Positions 16,954-25,459 of a stretch of 64,000 nt of DNA are shown here, piece by piece. Source of the DNA: Fimbriimonadales bacterium (lineage in GTDB: Bacteria > Armatimonadota > Fimbriimonadia > Fimbriimonadales > GBS-DC); assembly GCA_025998675.1 (NCBI GenBank), contig AP024673.1:709221-773220 (forward strand). Direction: 5' to 3'. Under the pieces are notes generated by a model. It did no database searches. It saw nothing but the letters and a program-made list of their open reading frames with translations, and was not told the origin of the DNA. The stretch's first letter is position 1, and every line of letters begins with the position of its first letter. The translations under genes were made by a program, and so were the position numbers.

Positions 16954-18426
16954 TCAGAACGCCACATACGCGCTCAAGCCGTGTATCCCGCCTTCGCGTC
17001 CGAAGCCGCTCTCCTTGTAGCCCCCGAACGGGCTGGCGGGATCGAACTTGTTGTAAGTGTTGCACCACACGACGCCCGCCTGCACGCGCGCGGCGAACTC
17101 CAGATAGCGGCTGCCCTTGTTCGTCCACACGCCCGCCGATAGCCCGTAGCGTGTGTTGTTCGCCATCTGCACCGCCTCGTCGGGCGTGCGGAAGGTCAGC
17201 ACGCTCAGCACGGGTCCGAAAATCTCCTCCCGCGCGACGATGTTCGCCGTGCTCACCCGCGTCAGCACCGTCGGGCGATACCAGTAGCCCCGTTCGGGCA
17301 GGACACAATCGCTCTGGTACAGCTCCGCCCCCTCACGCACGCCCAGCTCGACCAGATGTTCAATCTTGCGCAGCTGGGGCAGCGAGTTAATCGCGCCGAC
17401 ATCGGTGTTTTTGTCCAGCGGGTCGCCCACGCGCAGCAACTGAATGCGCCGACGCAGCTTGCGTATCACCAGATCGGCGATGCTCTCCTGCACCAGCAGC
17501 CGACTGCCCGCACAGCACACATGCCCCTGATTGAAGTAGATGCCATTCACGATGCCCTCGATTGCCTGGTCAATCGCGGCGTCTTCGAAAATCACATTCG
17601 CCGCCTTGCCGCCGAGTTCAAGCGTGAGTCGCTTGCGCGTGCCTGCGACCGCCTTCTGGATGAGCCTGCCCACCTCCGTGCTGCCCGTGAAGGCAATCTT
17701 GTCGATGTCGGGGTGTTGCACGAGCCACGCGCCCGTCTGCCCGTCGCCCGTGACGATGTTCACCACGCCGGGCGGCAGGTCTGCCTGCTGGAACACCTCG
17801 CACAGCAGCAGCGCGGTGAGCGGGGTCGTCTCGGCGGGCTTCAACACCACCGTATTGCCGCAGGCGAGCGCGGGCGCAATCTTCCATGCCGCCATCAGCA
17901 GCGGGAAGTTCCAAGGGATAATCTGTCCCGCGACGCCCAGCGGGCGCGGCGTGCGCCCCGGAAAGGCGTACCCCAGCTTGTCTGCCCAGCCCGCGTGATA
18001 GAAAAAGTGCGCCGCTGCAAGCGGGATGTCCACATCGCGCGACTCGCGAATCGGCTTGCCCCCGTCCAGGCTCTCCAGCACGGCGAACTCGCGCGAGCGC
18101 TCCTGCAGGATGCGGGCAATCCGAAACAGGTACTTCGCGCGTTCCTTGCCCGGCAGTTTGCCCCAGACGGTCTCGTAGGCGCGTCGGGCGGCGCGCACGG
18201 CGCGGTCGATGTCCTCCGCGTCGGCGTAGGCGACTTCGGCGAGCGTCTCTTCCGTCGCAGGATTGACGGTCGCGAAGGAGCGCCCGCTGTGCGGCTCGAC
18301 GAACGCGCCGTCGATGAACAGCCCGTAGCGCGGCTGAATTTTTACGATGTCGCGCGCTTCCGGGGCAGGCGCATATTCCCACGCGCCGCCGTCGGTCGCC
18401 TGCCCGTTGTGTCCATTCCGTCGCAT
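16954..18426 (-). CDS. NAD(P)-dependent aldehyde dehydrogenase
   Basis: 490 aa, full length. Rossmann motif FTGSTEVG, catalytic Glu in LELGGKAANV, catalytic Cys in NQGHVCCAG and EEIFGPV are intact. It oxidises aldehydes to acids in the cytoplasm; substrate unknown. It starts right after the BMP-type gene stop with no gap, so the two form an operon. Confidence 0.92.
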   Translation of the reverse strand: MRRNGHNGQATDGGAWEYAPAPEARDIVKIQPRYGLFIDGAFVEPHSGRSFATVNPATEETLAEVAYADAEDIDRAVRAARRAYETVWGKLPGKERAKYLFRIARILQERSREFAVLESLDGGKPIRESRDVDIPLAAAHFFYHAGWADKLGYAFPGRTPRPLGVAGQIIPWNFPLLMAAWKIAPALACGNTVVLKPAETTPLTALLLCEVFQQADLPPGVVNIVTGDGQTGAWLVQHPDIDKIAFTGSTEVGRLIQKAVAGTRKRLTLELGGKAANVIFEDAAIDQAIEGIVNGIYFNQGHVCCAGSRLLVQESIADLVIRKLRRRIQLLRVGDPLDKNTDVGAINSLPQLRKIEHLVELGVREGAELYQSDCVLPERGYWYRPTVLTRVSTANIVAREEIFGPVLSVLTFRTPDEAVQMANNTRYGLSAGVWTNKGSRYLEFAARVQAGVVWCNTYNKFDPASPFGGYKESGFGREGGIHGLSAYVAF

Positions 18427-19389
18427 TTACACCACTCCCGTCGGCACGCGCGGCGGCTTGAACTGACGGAAGGTCGCCTCGTCGTAGGGCGGCTTGAGCT
18501 TGCCCTGCGCAATCATCCCCTCCAGCATCCGCACGAGTTGCATCACATTCGCGGGCACATCCTTGCGGGTGAAGCGCATGGGGCTGAGTCCGACGCCCTT
18601 CTCCTTCACGCCGTACACAATCGTACCGCTGCGGAACTGCCTGCGCGCCACGCGCTGGCACACATCGAACACGGCGTTGTCCACGCGCTTCATCATGCTG
18701 GTCAGCACGCGCCCTGGCGCAAGGTGGTCCTGGTCGCTGTCGACGCCGATGGCGTAGTAGCCCTTGCCCTTCTGCTCGGCGGCGCGGATGACGCCCACCC
18801 CGCAGCGTCCCGCCGCGTGATAGATGATGTCCGCGCCCTGATTGAACTGCGTCAGCGCCAGCTCGCGCCCCTTGTTCACATCGTCCCAGTTGCCCGTGTA
18901 GCCCGTCAGCACCCGCGCGCGCGGATTGGTCGTCAGCACGCCCGCGCGGTAGCCGTACTCGAACTTCTTAATCAGGGGCACATTCATCCCGCCGATGAAG
19001 CCCACCGCGTTGCGTTTGGTCATCGCGCCTGCGAGCGCGCCCACCAGATAGGAACCCTCCTGCTCGTTGAAAATCAGCGACACGCAGTTGGGCAGGTTGG
19101 GCGCCTTGCCGTCCACAATCCCGAAGTAGACCCTCGGAAAGCGGGGCGCGACGCGCGCCAGCGCGTCTTCCATCAGGAACCCCACCGCGAAGACCACATT
19201 GAACCCCTGCCGCGCAAGGGTCGTCAGGTTGCGTATATAGTCGGCTGCCGTACGCGATTCGAGATAGCGCACCTCCGCGTTGAGTTCCTTCTGGGCGCGT
19301 TGCAGTCCGCGCCACGCCGACGCATTGAACGACTCGTCGCCAATCCCGCCGACATCGGTCACCATCGCTGCACGAATCCGTCCTTGCAT
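18427..19389 (-). CDS. BMP/PnrA-family substrate-binding-like protein, no signal peptide
   Basis: 320 aa. The Bmp fold is clear: MVTDVGGIGDESFNASAWRGL, FAVGF, EQEGSYLVGALAG, VGFIGGM and YAIGVDSDQ. Members are normally exported nucleoside-binding lipoproteins of ABC importers, but this one starts MQGRIRAAM with no signal peptide or lipobox. A GGGAGG site just upstream and GGTACACT at 19409-19416 support the start. No permease or ATPase is adjacent; it may be a cytoplasmic sensor paired with the aldehyde dehydrogenase. Confidence 0.82.
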   Translation of the reverse strand: MQGRIRAAMVTDVGGIGDESFNASAWRGLQRAQKELNAEVRYLESRTAADYIRNLTTLARQGFNVVFAVGFLMEDALARVAPRFPRVYFGIVDGKAPNLPNCVSLIFNEQEGSYLVGALAGAMTKRNAVGFIGGMNVPLIKKFEYGYRAGVLTTNPRARVLTGYTGNWDDVNKGRELALTQFNQGADIIYHAAGRCGVGVIRAAEQKGKGYYAIGVDSDQDHLAPGRVLTSMMKRVDNAVFDVCQRVARRQFRSGTIVYGVKEKGVGLSPMRFTRKDVPANVMQLVRMLEGMIAQGKLKPPYDEATFRQFKPPRVPTGVV

Positions 19390-19408
19390 AAGCCTCCCTC
19401 AGGGGGAT

Positions 19409-19416
19409 AGTGTACC
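19409..19416 (-). promoter_or_regulatory. Extended -10 (GGTACACT) of BMP-ALDH operon
   Basis: Minus-strand box about 20 nt before the ATG at 19389, with a GGGAGG ribosome-binding site between. Confidence 0.55.
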
Positions 19417-19444
19417 CAAATCAGGCGATGCGCGTCCATCCCCC

Positions 19445-19473
19445 TTGACAAACGGCGCAAAATGTGCTATAAT
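19445..19473 (+). promoter_or_regulatory. Consensus sigma-70-type promoter (TTGACA-17-TATAAT)
   Basis: TTGACA at 19445-19450 and TATAAT at 19468-19473 with exactly 17 bp between. It drives the dockerin-LacI-glucanase cluster. Strong consensus promoters of this kind usually need a repressor, and operator-like palindromes follow immediately. Confidence 0.85.
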
Positions 19474-19484
19474 AGAGACGCTAA

Positions 19485-19508
19485 TCGGTTAACGGCATTC
19501 GGTTAACC
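19485..19508 (+). promoter_or_regulatory. Paired LacI-type operator candidates
   Basis: GGTTAACG at 19487-19494 and the perfect palindrome GGTTAACC at 19501-19508 are centred 14 bp apart, just downstream of the -10. CG- or TTAA-centred palindromes are typical for LacI-family regulators, and one is encoded two genes on, at 20500. Confidence 0.6.
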
Positions 19509-19558
19509 TCAATCCACCGTACCGATTGGTTTACATTCCAACGAATGGAGGTAGAGCG

Positions 19559-20440
19559 ATGAAGCGATTGATGATGGTGTGGACGGTATTGAGCGCAACC
19601 GCACTGGTAGCGGGCGCGCAGAGCATCGTGGTGCGTCCCTATGTGTGGCACGACGACGCCTCGTCGGATTTCTCCGCGTCCTTTGCGAACGGCTGTCTGA
19701 CCCTCTCGGACACCTCGACCGATTGTCAGGGCAACTCGCCCGACTGGTATTCGCAGTGTGGCTGGGGCAACCGCCACCACTGGTTCCTCTCGCTGGACGG
19801 AATTAGCCCGACCTGGTTTGACCCCGATTCGGACGGCAGTTCTCTGGAGCTGGAGGTTACCTTCAACCTGACCCCTGTGATGCAGGCGAACCGCACGATG
19901 GAGGCGGGGCTGTTTGTACTGGAGCGCCCGTTCCCGCGCTATCCGCGTGATGTGAATGATCAGGGCAACTGGTGGGCGGACGGCGTGCTGATGGTCGCCA
20001 ACGAGTCGGCGGGCGGCAACGGCGGTGAGATTGCCGCGTTCGGCGGACGCATGCCCTTCTGGGGCGGGGGCGGCGTGCGCTATCAAGGCGGTCCGATTAC
20101 GCTCGTGTTCCGCTACGACGGCGCGCAGAAGCGCGTCCAGTACGAAGTGCGCTACGGCAACACGACGGCGACCAGCCCGTGGCTTGCGCCAGGCGACTCC
20201 GCCAGCACCTACAACAACGGTCCGCACGGGCTGCGCTACTTCCAGCTGGGCGGCTACCTGCAGATTAACGGCATCAATCAGGGCAACACACAGGGCGGCG
20301 TCGCGCAGTGGTGCAGCATCAAGCTCAACGGCAAGACTATCCTCGGACCGGGTTCGGGCGATGTGAACGGCGACGGCTGCGTCGACGACGCCGACCTGCT
20401 GACGGTGCTGTTCAACTTCGGCACGGGCTGCGGCAACTAA
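19559..20440 (+). CDS. Secreted protein with one C-terminal dockerin-like loop
   Basis: 293 aa from ATG 19559, chosen for the GGAGGT site 8 nt upstream. Signal peptide MKRLMMVWTVLSATALVAGA. The body is Trp/Gly/Asn-rich, suggesting a beta-sandwich (glycan-binding or LamG-like) domain, but I cannot name the family. The end is a single dockerin-like loop, DVNGDGCVDDADLL...FGTGCGN. First gene of the LacI/glucanase cluster, so a surface glycan-binding role is plausible but inferred. Confidence 0.75.
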   Translation: MKRLMMVWTVLSATALVAGAQSIVVRPYVWHDDASSDFSASFANGCLTLSDTSTDCQGNSPDWYSQCGWGNRHHWFLSLDGISPTWFDPDSDGSSLELEVTFNLTPVMQANRTMEAGLFVLERPFPRYPRDVNDQGNWWADGVLMVANESAGGNGGEIAAFGGRMPFWGGGGVRYQGGPITLVFRYDGAQKRVQYEVRYGNTTATSPWLAPGDSASTYNNGPHGLRYFQLGGYLQINGINQGNTQGGVAQWCSIKLNGKTILGPGSGDVNGDGCVDDADLLTVLFNFGTGCGN

Positions 20441-20449
20441 CCGCGTTTC

Positions 20450-20483
20450 AGGGGTATCCCCCAGCGTGCGTGGGGGAACCCCT
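20450..20483 (+). terminator. Hairpin between dockerin gene and lacI-type gene
   Basis: AGGGGT + CCCCCA pairs with TGGGGG + ACCCCT around a GCGTGCG loop, with one asymmetric bulge. No U-tract follows, so it may be a partial terminator or mRNA stabiliser between the highly expressed secreted-protein gene and the regulator. Confidence 0.5.
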
Positions 20484-20499
20484 CTTGCCTCAACGGGAT

Positions 20500-21537
20500 A
20501 TGAGCAAGCGGCGAATTACTCTGGACGATGTGGCACGGCGGGCGGGCGTTTCGAAGGTGACGGTCTCCAACATCCTCAACAACCGTCCGACGGCAGTGCC
20601 CATCAGCGAGGCGACGCGCCAGCGCGTGCTGTCGGCGGTGCAGGAGCTGGGCTACTACCCGAACGCAGTCGCGCGTGCGCTGGCGCGCCAGCGCGCCGAT
20701 ACAATTGCGATTGTTCTGCAGTTTCCCGCCATCTTTCAGGGCTGGTCGGGGTTCACCAACGAGCTGATGCGCGGCGTTTCGTACAAGGCGACCGAACTGG
20801 GCTACGACATCCTGCTGCACACGCGCGCGCAGCCAACCGTCGAGCAGGAGGCGCGCTCGCTGATGGACGGGCGTGTGGACGGCGCGCTGCTCCTGCGCGA
20901 TTATAACGACCCGCTCCATCCCCTGCTGCTGGAACGCGATTTCCCGCATGTGCTGTTCTTCACGCGCAGCGCGCACCCAGACGCCTGCTGGGTGGACTGC
21001 GACAATTATCGGGGCGCCCAGCTGGCGACGGAGCATCTGCTGCAGCTGGGACGCGCGCGCATCGTGCATCTGGCAGGCCCGCCGACCGCCTGCAGCGCCT
21101 TAGACCGCCTGCAGGGCTATCGCGAAACGCTCCAGCGGCATGGGATCTCCCTCCGCGAGGACTACATCATCCCTGCCCACTACGGCGGCGCAGACCTCAG
21201 CCGGCTGGTGCAGTTGCTGCACCAGCCGAAACGCCCCGACGCCATCTTCGCGTGGAGCGATGAGGTGGCGATTCGCGCGATGAACCTCTGCATCGAGCAG
21301 GGGCTGCGCGTGCCAGAAGACATCGCGGTCGTCGGGTTTGATTCCACCGAGATCTGCGAGCACACGAACCCGCCGCTGACCAGCGTGCGCCAGCCCATCG
21401 AGACGATGGCAGGCGCCGCGCTGGAGATGCTGGTGAACTGCATAGAGGGCAAGCCGCTGACCCACAGAACACAGGTCTTCGAGCCTGTGCTTCAGGTACG
21501 GGCTTCCTGCGGCGCAAACAGGGAGGCGCACCGATGA
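20500..21537 (+). CDS. LacI-family transcriptional regulator
   Basis: 345 aa from ATG 20500. N-terminal HTH and hinge: RITLDDVARRAGVSKVTVSNILNNR, then YYPNAVARALA. The periplasmic-binding-like effector domain runs from about residue 60 to the end with the usual DAIFAWSDEVAIRAM and EDIAVVGFDSTE motifs. Such proteins repress sugar genes and are released by the sugar. The palindromes at 19485-19508 are likely its targets. The longer upstream open frame is non-coding. Confidence 0.93.
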   Translation: MSKRRITLDDVARRAGVSKVTVSNILNNRPTAVPISEATRQRVLSAVQELGYYPNAVARALARQRADTIAIVLQFPAIFQGWSGFTNELMRGVSYKATELGYDILLHTRAQPTVEQEARSLMDGRVDGALLLRDYNDPLHPLLLERDFPHVLFFTRSAHPDACWVDCDNYRGAQLATEHLLQLGRARIVHLAGPPTACSALDRLQGYRETLQRHGISLREDYIIPAHYGGADLSRLVQLLHQPKRPDAIFAWSDEVAIRAMNLCIEQGLRVPEDIAVVGFDSTEICEHTNPPLTSVRQPIETMAGAALEMLVNCIEGKPLTHRTQVFEPVLQVRASCGANREAHR

Positions 21538-21752
21538 GAATGGAACTCGACCCCAAAATTGCATGGGGCGCGATTGCAATTCTGGTAGTTGTGGTCGCGC
21601 TGGGCTACTATTTCTTCTTCCGCACGCCTTCGGGCGAGCTGACGCCAGAGCAGGCGGGCGCGGGCAAGCCCGTGCGTCCGGGCGAACTGCCGCCGGGCAC
21701 GCCGCCCCCACCATGGCAGACGCCTGCGCCCAACCAATCCCAAACACAGTGA
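21534..21752 (+). CDS. Small single-pass membrane protein, unknown
   Basis: 72 aa. One membrane helix (AWGAIAILVVVVALGYYFFF), then a Pro/Gly-rich tail (ELPPGTPPPPW). No family recognised. It overlaps the LacI stop by 4 nt (ATGA) and is followed 10 nt later by a pseudopilin, so it may anchor or assist that secretion-type protein. Confidence 0.65.
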   Translation: MRMELDPKIAWGAIAILVVVVALGYYFFFRTPSGELTPEQAGAGKPVRPGELPPGTPPPPWQTPAPNQSQTQ

Positions 21753-21761
21753 GGTGCAACA

Positions 21762-22589
21762 ATGCGCAAATATGGCTTCACACTGATTGAACTGCTGGTC
21801 GTTATCGCGATTATCGCTATTCTGGCAGCGATTCTGTTCCCCGTGTTTGCACAGGCGCGTGAGTCGGCGCGCTTGACAACCTGTACCAGCAACGCCCGCC
21901 AGATTGGACTGGGCATGATGATGTACGCCGACGACTTTGACGAGGTGCTGCCGCCGCGCCGCGACGAATCAGCGCCTACCTGCCAGGCGCAAATCTGGCA
22001 GCCGGGCGGCACGGACACATGGACGGTATATACCCGCAACTGGAAGCATCTGGTGAACGCCTACATCAAGAACACCGACCTGTACCGATGCCCGACGAAC
22101 CCCGCCGCGCGAATCGCCGACGAGCAAGCCAGCTGCGCCAACACGACAGAGCCTCGATTCATGCGCGGCTACTTCTACTACCATGCTTTCTTCCGCGTCG
22201 GCGGCGCGCCGGGCAGCAGTGAATGGTGGGCAGGACGCGGCTACGGGCTGCGCCATATCGAAAGCCCTGCCAACGCGCTCATCGTCGCCGAGAGCAAGGA
22301 TGTGTACCCCGACTACGGACCCTGGATGTCGTTTTTCGCGAACTGGGGCGCGATTGGCGCGAACTGGGGCGCGAAGCATCGCGGCAGCGACAGGCACAGC
22401 ACCATCATCTTCGCGGATGGGCACGCCAAATACCTGCCTTACGAGCGCACCTGCACCCAGAGCGCGGGCACACTCAATATGTGGCAATACAATCCGTGCA
22501 ATCCGAACGACATCACGGGCGGCAACCCCGACATCCGCTGGCTGAACACCTTCTGCTACACGCTGATGAACCGAGTGCCATGCCCGTGA
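21762..22589 (+). CDS. Pseudopilin-like secreted protein (DUF1559 / H-x9-DG type)
   Basis: 275 aa. The class III prepilin motif [22 protein letters not shown], cut after Gly with Glu at +5, is followed by an Ala/Ser/Asn-rich core and the late [14 protein letters not shown] motif of the H-X9-DG family. Armatimonadota and Planctomycetes have many of these. The GAGGTG site and overlap with the glucanase gene make it part of the LacI-controlled operon. Confidence 0.85.
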   Translation: MRKYGFTLIELLVVIAIIAILAAILFPVFAQARESARLTTCTSNARQIGLGMMMYADDFDEVLPPRRDESAPTCQAQIWQPGGTDTWTVYTRNWKHLVNAYIKNTDLYRCPTNPAARIADEQASCANTTEPRFMRGYFYYHAFFRVGGAPGSSEWWAGRGYGLRHIESPANALIVAESKDVYPDYGPWMSFFANWGAIGANWGAKHRGSDRHSTIIFADGHAKYLPYERTCTQSAGTLNMWQYNPCNPNDITGGNPDIRWLNTFCYTLMNRVPCP

Positions 22590-23812
22590 TGGATACGCCT
22601 ACTCTGCTGGAGCAGCTGGCGCGTCGCGCGTTCGACTTTTTCTGGCGCGAGACGCATCCCGACAGCGGGCTGACCAAAGACCGCGCCAACAATCACACGC
22701 GCGACGCCTTCGAAGTCTGCAGTATCGCGGCGAGCGGCTACGCGCTGGCGAGCCTGCCGATAGCCGTTCGCCGCGGCTGGATTACGCGCGCGCAAGCCCT
22801 CCGCCGCGCCCACCTGATGCTGGATGGGCACCTCCAGCTGGAGCATCAGCGCGGCTGGCTGTACCACTTCATCCACTGGGAGAGCGGCGAGCGGATGTGG
22901 CAGAGCGAAATCTCCTCTATCGACACGGGGCTGTTCGTGATGGGCGCGCTGTTCGCCGCCCACGCGCTGGAAGACGCCTCCCTCACCCGCAAGGTGAACC
23001 GATTCTACGAGCGGATGGACTTCCAGTGGATGCTCACGGACGGCGGCGCGCGCCCCAGCGAACGGACGCTTGGACACGGCTGGAAACCCGAAACGGGGTT
23101 CCTCAAGAACCGCTGGGACGAGTACGCCGAGCATATGTTTTTGTATGTGCTGGCGCTGGGCGCGCCGAACCCGATTCCCAGCGCGTGCTGGGACGCCTGG
23201 CGACGCCCGGTGGTGCGCTACAAAGACTACGAGCTGTTGCTGGGCGGACCGCTGTTCATCCATCAGATGAGCCATCTGTACCTTGATTTGCGCGGGCGGC
23301 GCGATCGGCTGGGCTACAACTACTGGGTCTCGTCACGCAACGCCACGCTCGCGCAACGAGCGTTCTGCATCGAGCATCGCGCCCGCTACAAGACCTACGA
23401 CGAGGATGTGTGGGGGCTGACCGCCAGCGACGGACCCGACGGCTACCGCGCCTACGGCGCGCCCGGTTGGGTGGAACACGACGGCACCGTCGCGCCCACC
23501 GCCGCGATTACTTCCATCATCTTCACGCCCGACCTCAGCCAGCGCGCCGCAAAAGCCATCTACGACCGACACGGCGCGCGGCTCTGGGGACGCTACGGGT
23601 TCGGCAACGCCTTCAATGTCGACCGCGACTGGTACGACCCGGAGGTAATCGGCATCGATCTGGGGATGATGCTGCTGGGGCTGGAGAACTACCGCACGGG
23701 CTATGTGTGGGAGGTCTGCAAAAAGATCCCTGCTGTCCAGCGCGGGATGGCGGCGGCAGGCTTCCGCGCCACAGGCGAACGCGACGAAACCGCGCCGCTC
23801 CGGGTGAGCTGA
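22589..23812 (+). CDS. Glucoamylase-family protein (GH144-like beta-1,2-glucanase)
   Basis: About 407 aa from ATG 22589, which overlaps the pseudopilin stop (TGATG). The N-terminal helical half begins LLEQLARRAFDFFWRETHP-SGLTKDRANN and the C-terminal half carries WVEHDGTVAPTAAITSIIFTP and YGFGNAFNVDRDWYDPEVIGIDLGMMLLGLEN, the PF10091 signature. The family includes endo-beta-1,2-glucanases. No signal peptide is seen, so it may act in the cytoplasm on imported oligosaccharides. Confidence 0.85.
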   Translation: MDTPTLLEQLARRAFDFFWRETHPDSGLTKDRANNHTRDAFEVCSIAASGYALASLPIAVRRGWITRAQALRRAHLMLDGHLQLEHQRGWLYHFIHWESGERMWQSEISSIDTGLFVMGALFAAHALEDASLTRKVNRFYERMDFQWMLTDGGARPSERTLGHGWKPETGFLKNRWDEYAEHMFLYVLALGAPNPIPSACWDAWRRPVVRYKDYELLLGGPLFIHQMSHLYLDLRGRRDRLGYNYWVSSRNATLAQRAFCIEHRARYKTYDEDVWGLTASDGPDGYRAYGAPGWVEHDGTVAPTAAITSIIFTPDLSQRAAKAIYDRHGARLWGRYGFGNAFNVDRDWYDPEVIGIDLGMMLLGLENYRTGYVWEVCKKIPAVQRGMAAAGFRATGERDETAPLRVS

Positions 23813-23848
23813 GGCAGGGCTATCCCACACAACCCTATCCCGAACCCA

Positions 23849-23864
23849 TAGAATCGCACTCTAG
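23849..23864 (+). repeat. Inverted 16-nt copy of the tRNA-Ala anticodon arm
   Basis: TAGAATCGCACTCTAG lies on the plus strand downstream of the tRNA gene and is identical to the anticodon arm of the minus-strand tRNA at 23942-24017. It is self-complementary as a hairpin with the same loop. Confidence 0.7.
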
Positions 23865-23941
23865 CACTCGCTAAGGCGCACAGGTGTACGGAAAACGAGC
23901 CATACAGCAGGAAGGCAAAATGCAGGAGATAAGGGGATTCA

Positions 23942-24017
23942 TGGTGGAGCGGAGGGGATTCGAACCCCCGACCTCTAGAGTGCGATTCTAGCGCTCTCCC
24001 AGCTGAGCTACCGCCCC
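23942..24017 (-). tRNA. tRNA-Ala (anticodon CGC), CCA encoded
   Basis: A full cloverleaf reads on the minus strand: acceptor GGGGCGG/CCGCTCC, D-arm GCTC..GAGC, anticodon arm CTAGA/TCTAG with loop ATCGCAC (anticodon CGC, codon GCG), T-arm with TTCGAAT, and genomic CCA. The acceptor has G3:U70, the alanine identity pair. A promoter GGTATACT with TTGAAT 18 bp upstream lies at 24030-24059. Confidence 0.96.
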
Positions 24018-24029
24018 ACAGCAACGCAT

Positions 24030-24059
24030 AGTATACCATGCCCGCGCGGCGCAATTCAA
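24030..24059 (-). promoter_or_regulatory. Promoter of tRNA-Ala
   Basis: Minus-strand TTGAAT (24054-24059), 18 bp, then TATACT (24030-24035), preceded by GG. The -10 is about 13 nt from the tRNA 5' end. Confidence 0.6.
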
Positions 24060-24130
24060 GGGGGCAGGAGTTGCGACGCGCGGGGCGAATCAGAAACGCC
24101 GCCATGATACACGACGAACGCCCATCATCG

Positions 24131-24433
24131 ATGCCCCCGCTGCTGAATGTGGGGTTCTACAACTTCGTGCTGACGGACAAAATCGTCGCGCTGGTGCGCA
24201 TCGACTCGGCGCCTGTGAAGCGACTGGTGCAGCAGTTGCGTCGGGAGGGCACGCGCCTGATTGACGCCACGCAGGGACGCCGCACCCGATGCGTGGTGTT
24301 CCTCAACAGCGGGCAGATTGTGCTGTCCGCGCTCACGCAGGAGACGCTCGCCAAACGACTGAGTCGTCCCGACGCCCTCTTCACGCCCGAACCCACCGAA
24401 GAGGAGCTGCCCGACGAAGAGCCTGCCGAATAG
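24131..24433 (+). CDS. RemA-like regulator (DUF370 family)
   Basis: 100 aa from ATG 24131; ATG 24104 would add nine residues. LLNVGFYNFVLTDKIVALVRIDSAPVKRLVQQLRREGTRLIDATQGRRTR is diagnostic of the DUF370/RemA family, a ring-forming DNA-binding regulator of matrix genes in Bacillus. The C-terminus adds an acidic tail (EELPDEEPAE). No ribosome-binding site is visible for either start. It is 27 bp from the LCP gene. Confidence 0.82.
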   Translation: MPPLLNVGFYNFVLTDKIVALVRIDSAPVKRLVQQLRREGTRLIDATQGRRTRCVVFLNSGQIVLSALTQETLAKRLSRPDALFTPEPTEEELPDEEPAE

Positions 24434-24445
24434 CTGTCGCCAGCG

Positions 24446-24453
24446 GGTACACT
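24446..24453 (+). promoter_or_regulatory. Extended -10 (GGTACACT), leaderless type, for LCP operon
   Basis: The box ends 7 nt before ATG 24461, with no ribosome-binding site between. Confidence 0.6.
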
Positions 24454-24460
24454 CTTAATA

Positions 24461-25459
24461 ATGGCGCGCGAAATCAGCAGGCAAGGGATGGCGACGCCGA
24501 AACGGCGGATCTCTCGGACGAGGCGAGTCTTTTGGGCAGTGTTCTGGTTGCTCTTCTGGACAGGCGGGCTCCTTCTGGGAACCGCGCTCGGCTATCTGCA
24601 CTTCGCCAGTGAGGGCACGGTCAGCCGCGCCGTCGTCGCCTACATCACAGGCGAGACCATACCCGAAAACGCCTTCCCCGGCAGGCGCAAGCTCACGATT
24701 CTGGTGGTCGGCGCGGACGAGAACCGCGACAACCGCAAGCGCATCGTGGACACGATGGCGCGCACGGACACCATCCTCGTCGCACAGGTGGACTTCGTGA
24801 ACCGGCGCATCCACGCGCTCTCCATCCCCCGCGACACGCTCGTGCGCATCCCGCGCCACGGCTGGGGCAAAATCAACTCCGCCCACGCGCTCGGCGGACC
24901 CCGCCTGCTGGTGGAGACCGTCAGCACGCTGCTGGGCAACCTGCAGATTGACGAGGTGGTCATCGTCAGCTACAAAGCCTTCGAAGAAGCCATCGACGCG
25001 CTCGGCGGCGTCACCATCGAGGTCGAAAAACGCATGCGCTACCACGACAACTGGGGCGACCTGCATGTCGACCTGCAGCCCGGCGTGCAGCATCTGAACG
25101 GCAAGCAGGCGCTGGGCTATGTGCGCTACCGACACTCCGACAGCGACTTCCACCGCATCGAGCGCCAGCAGAAGTTTATGCGCGCGGTCAAGGAACGTCT
25201 CAAGGACCCCAGCGTGTGGATGCGCGCCCCGCAAGTGCTGGCGACAGGGCTGCGCCACACCCGCACCACGATGGAGTTCGAGCAACTGCTCGCGCTCGCC
25301 CTGTTCGCCCGCCAGCTCAGCGACGAACAAATCCGCACCGAGACCCTGCCCGTGCGCAACGGACCGGGCACGAGCCTGCTGGTGCAGCGCGACGAGGCGA
25401 CCCAGCTCATCCGCGAACTCGGCTTCTGGGACACAGACGCCTACTCTTACGCCCGATGA
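24461..25459 (+). CDS. LytR-CpsA-Psr (LCP) family envelope glycopolymer ligase
   Basis: 332 aa. One N-terminal membrane helix (FWAVFWLLFWTGGLLLGTALGY), then the LCP domain: TILVVGADENRD, RTDTILVAQVD, LSIPRDTLVRIP, the KINSAHALGGP helix, and YVRYRHSDSDFHRIERQQKF. Arg residues of LSIPRD and RYRH..R bind the polyprenyl pyrophosphate. The family transfers glycopolymers to the cell wall. First of four overlapping genes. Confidence 0.92.
   Translation: MAREISRQGMATPKRRISRTRRVFWAVFWLLFWTGGLLLGTALGYLHFASEGTVSRAVVAYITGETIPENAFPGRRKLTILVVGADENRDNRKRIVDTMARTDTILVAQVDFVNRRIHALSIPRDTLVRIPRHGWGKINSAHALGGPRLLVETVSTLLGNLQIDEVVIVSYKAFEEAIDALGGVTIEVEKRMRYHDNWGDLHVDLQPGVQHLNGKQALGYVRYRHSDSDFHRIERQQKFMRAVKERLKDPSVWMRAPQVLATGLRHTRTTMEFEQLLALALFARQLSDEQIRTETLPVRNGPGTSLLVQRDEATQLIRELGFWDTDAYSYAR

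Noticed and set aside
17356-19410. 684-aa frame opposite the aldehyde dehydrogenase and BMP genes
   Set aside because: Shadow of two well-supported genes; His/Arg/Ala-rich composition without domain motifs.
23813-23941. Possible att site or prophage end beside the tRNA
   Set aside because: No integrase or phage genes lie within this region; the repeat is inverted, which does not fit simple site-specific integration.
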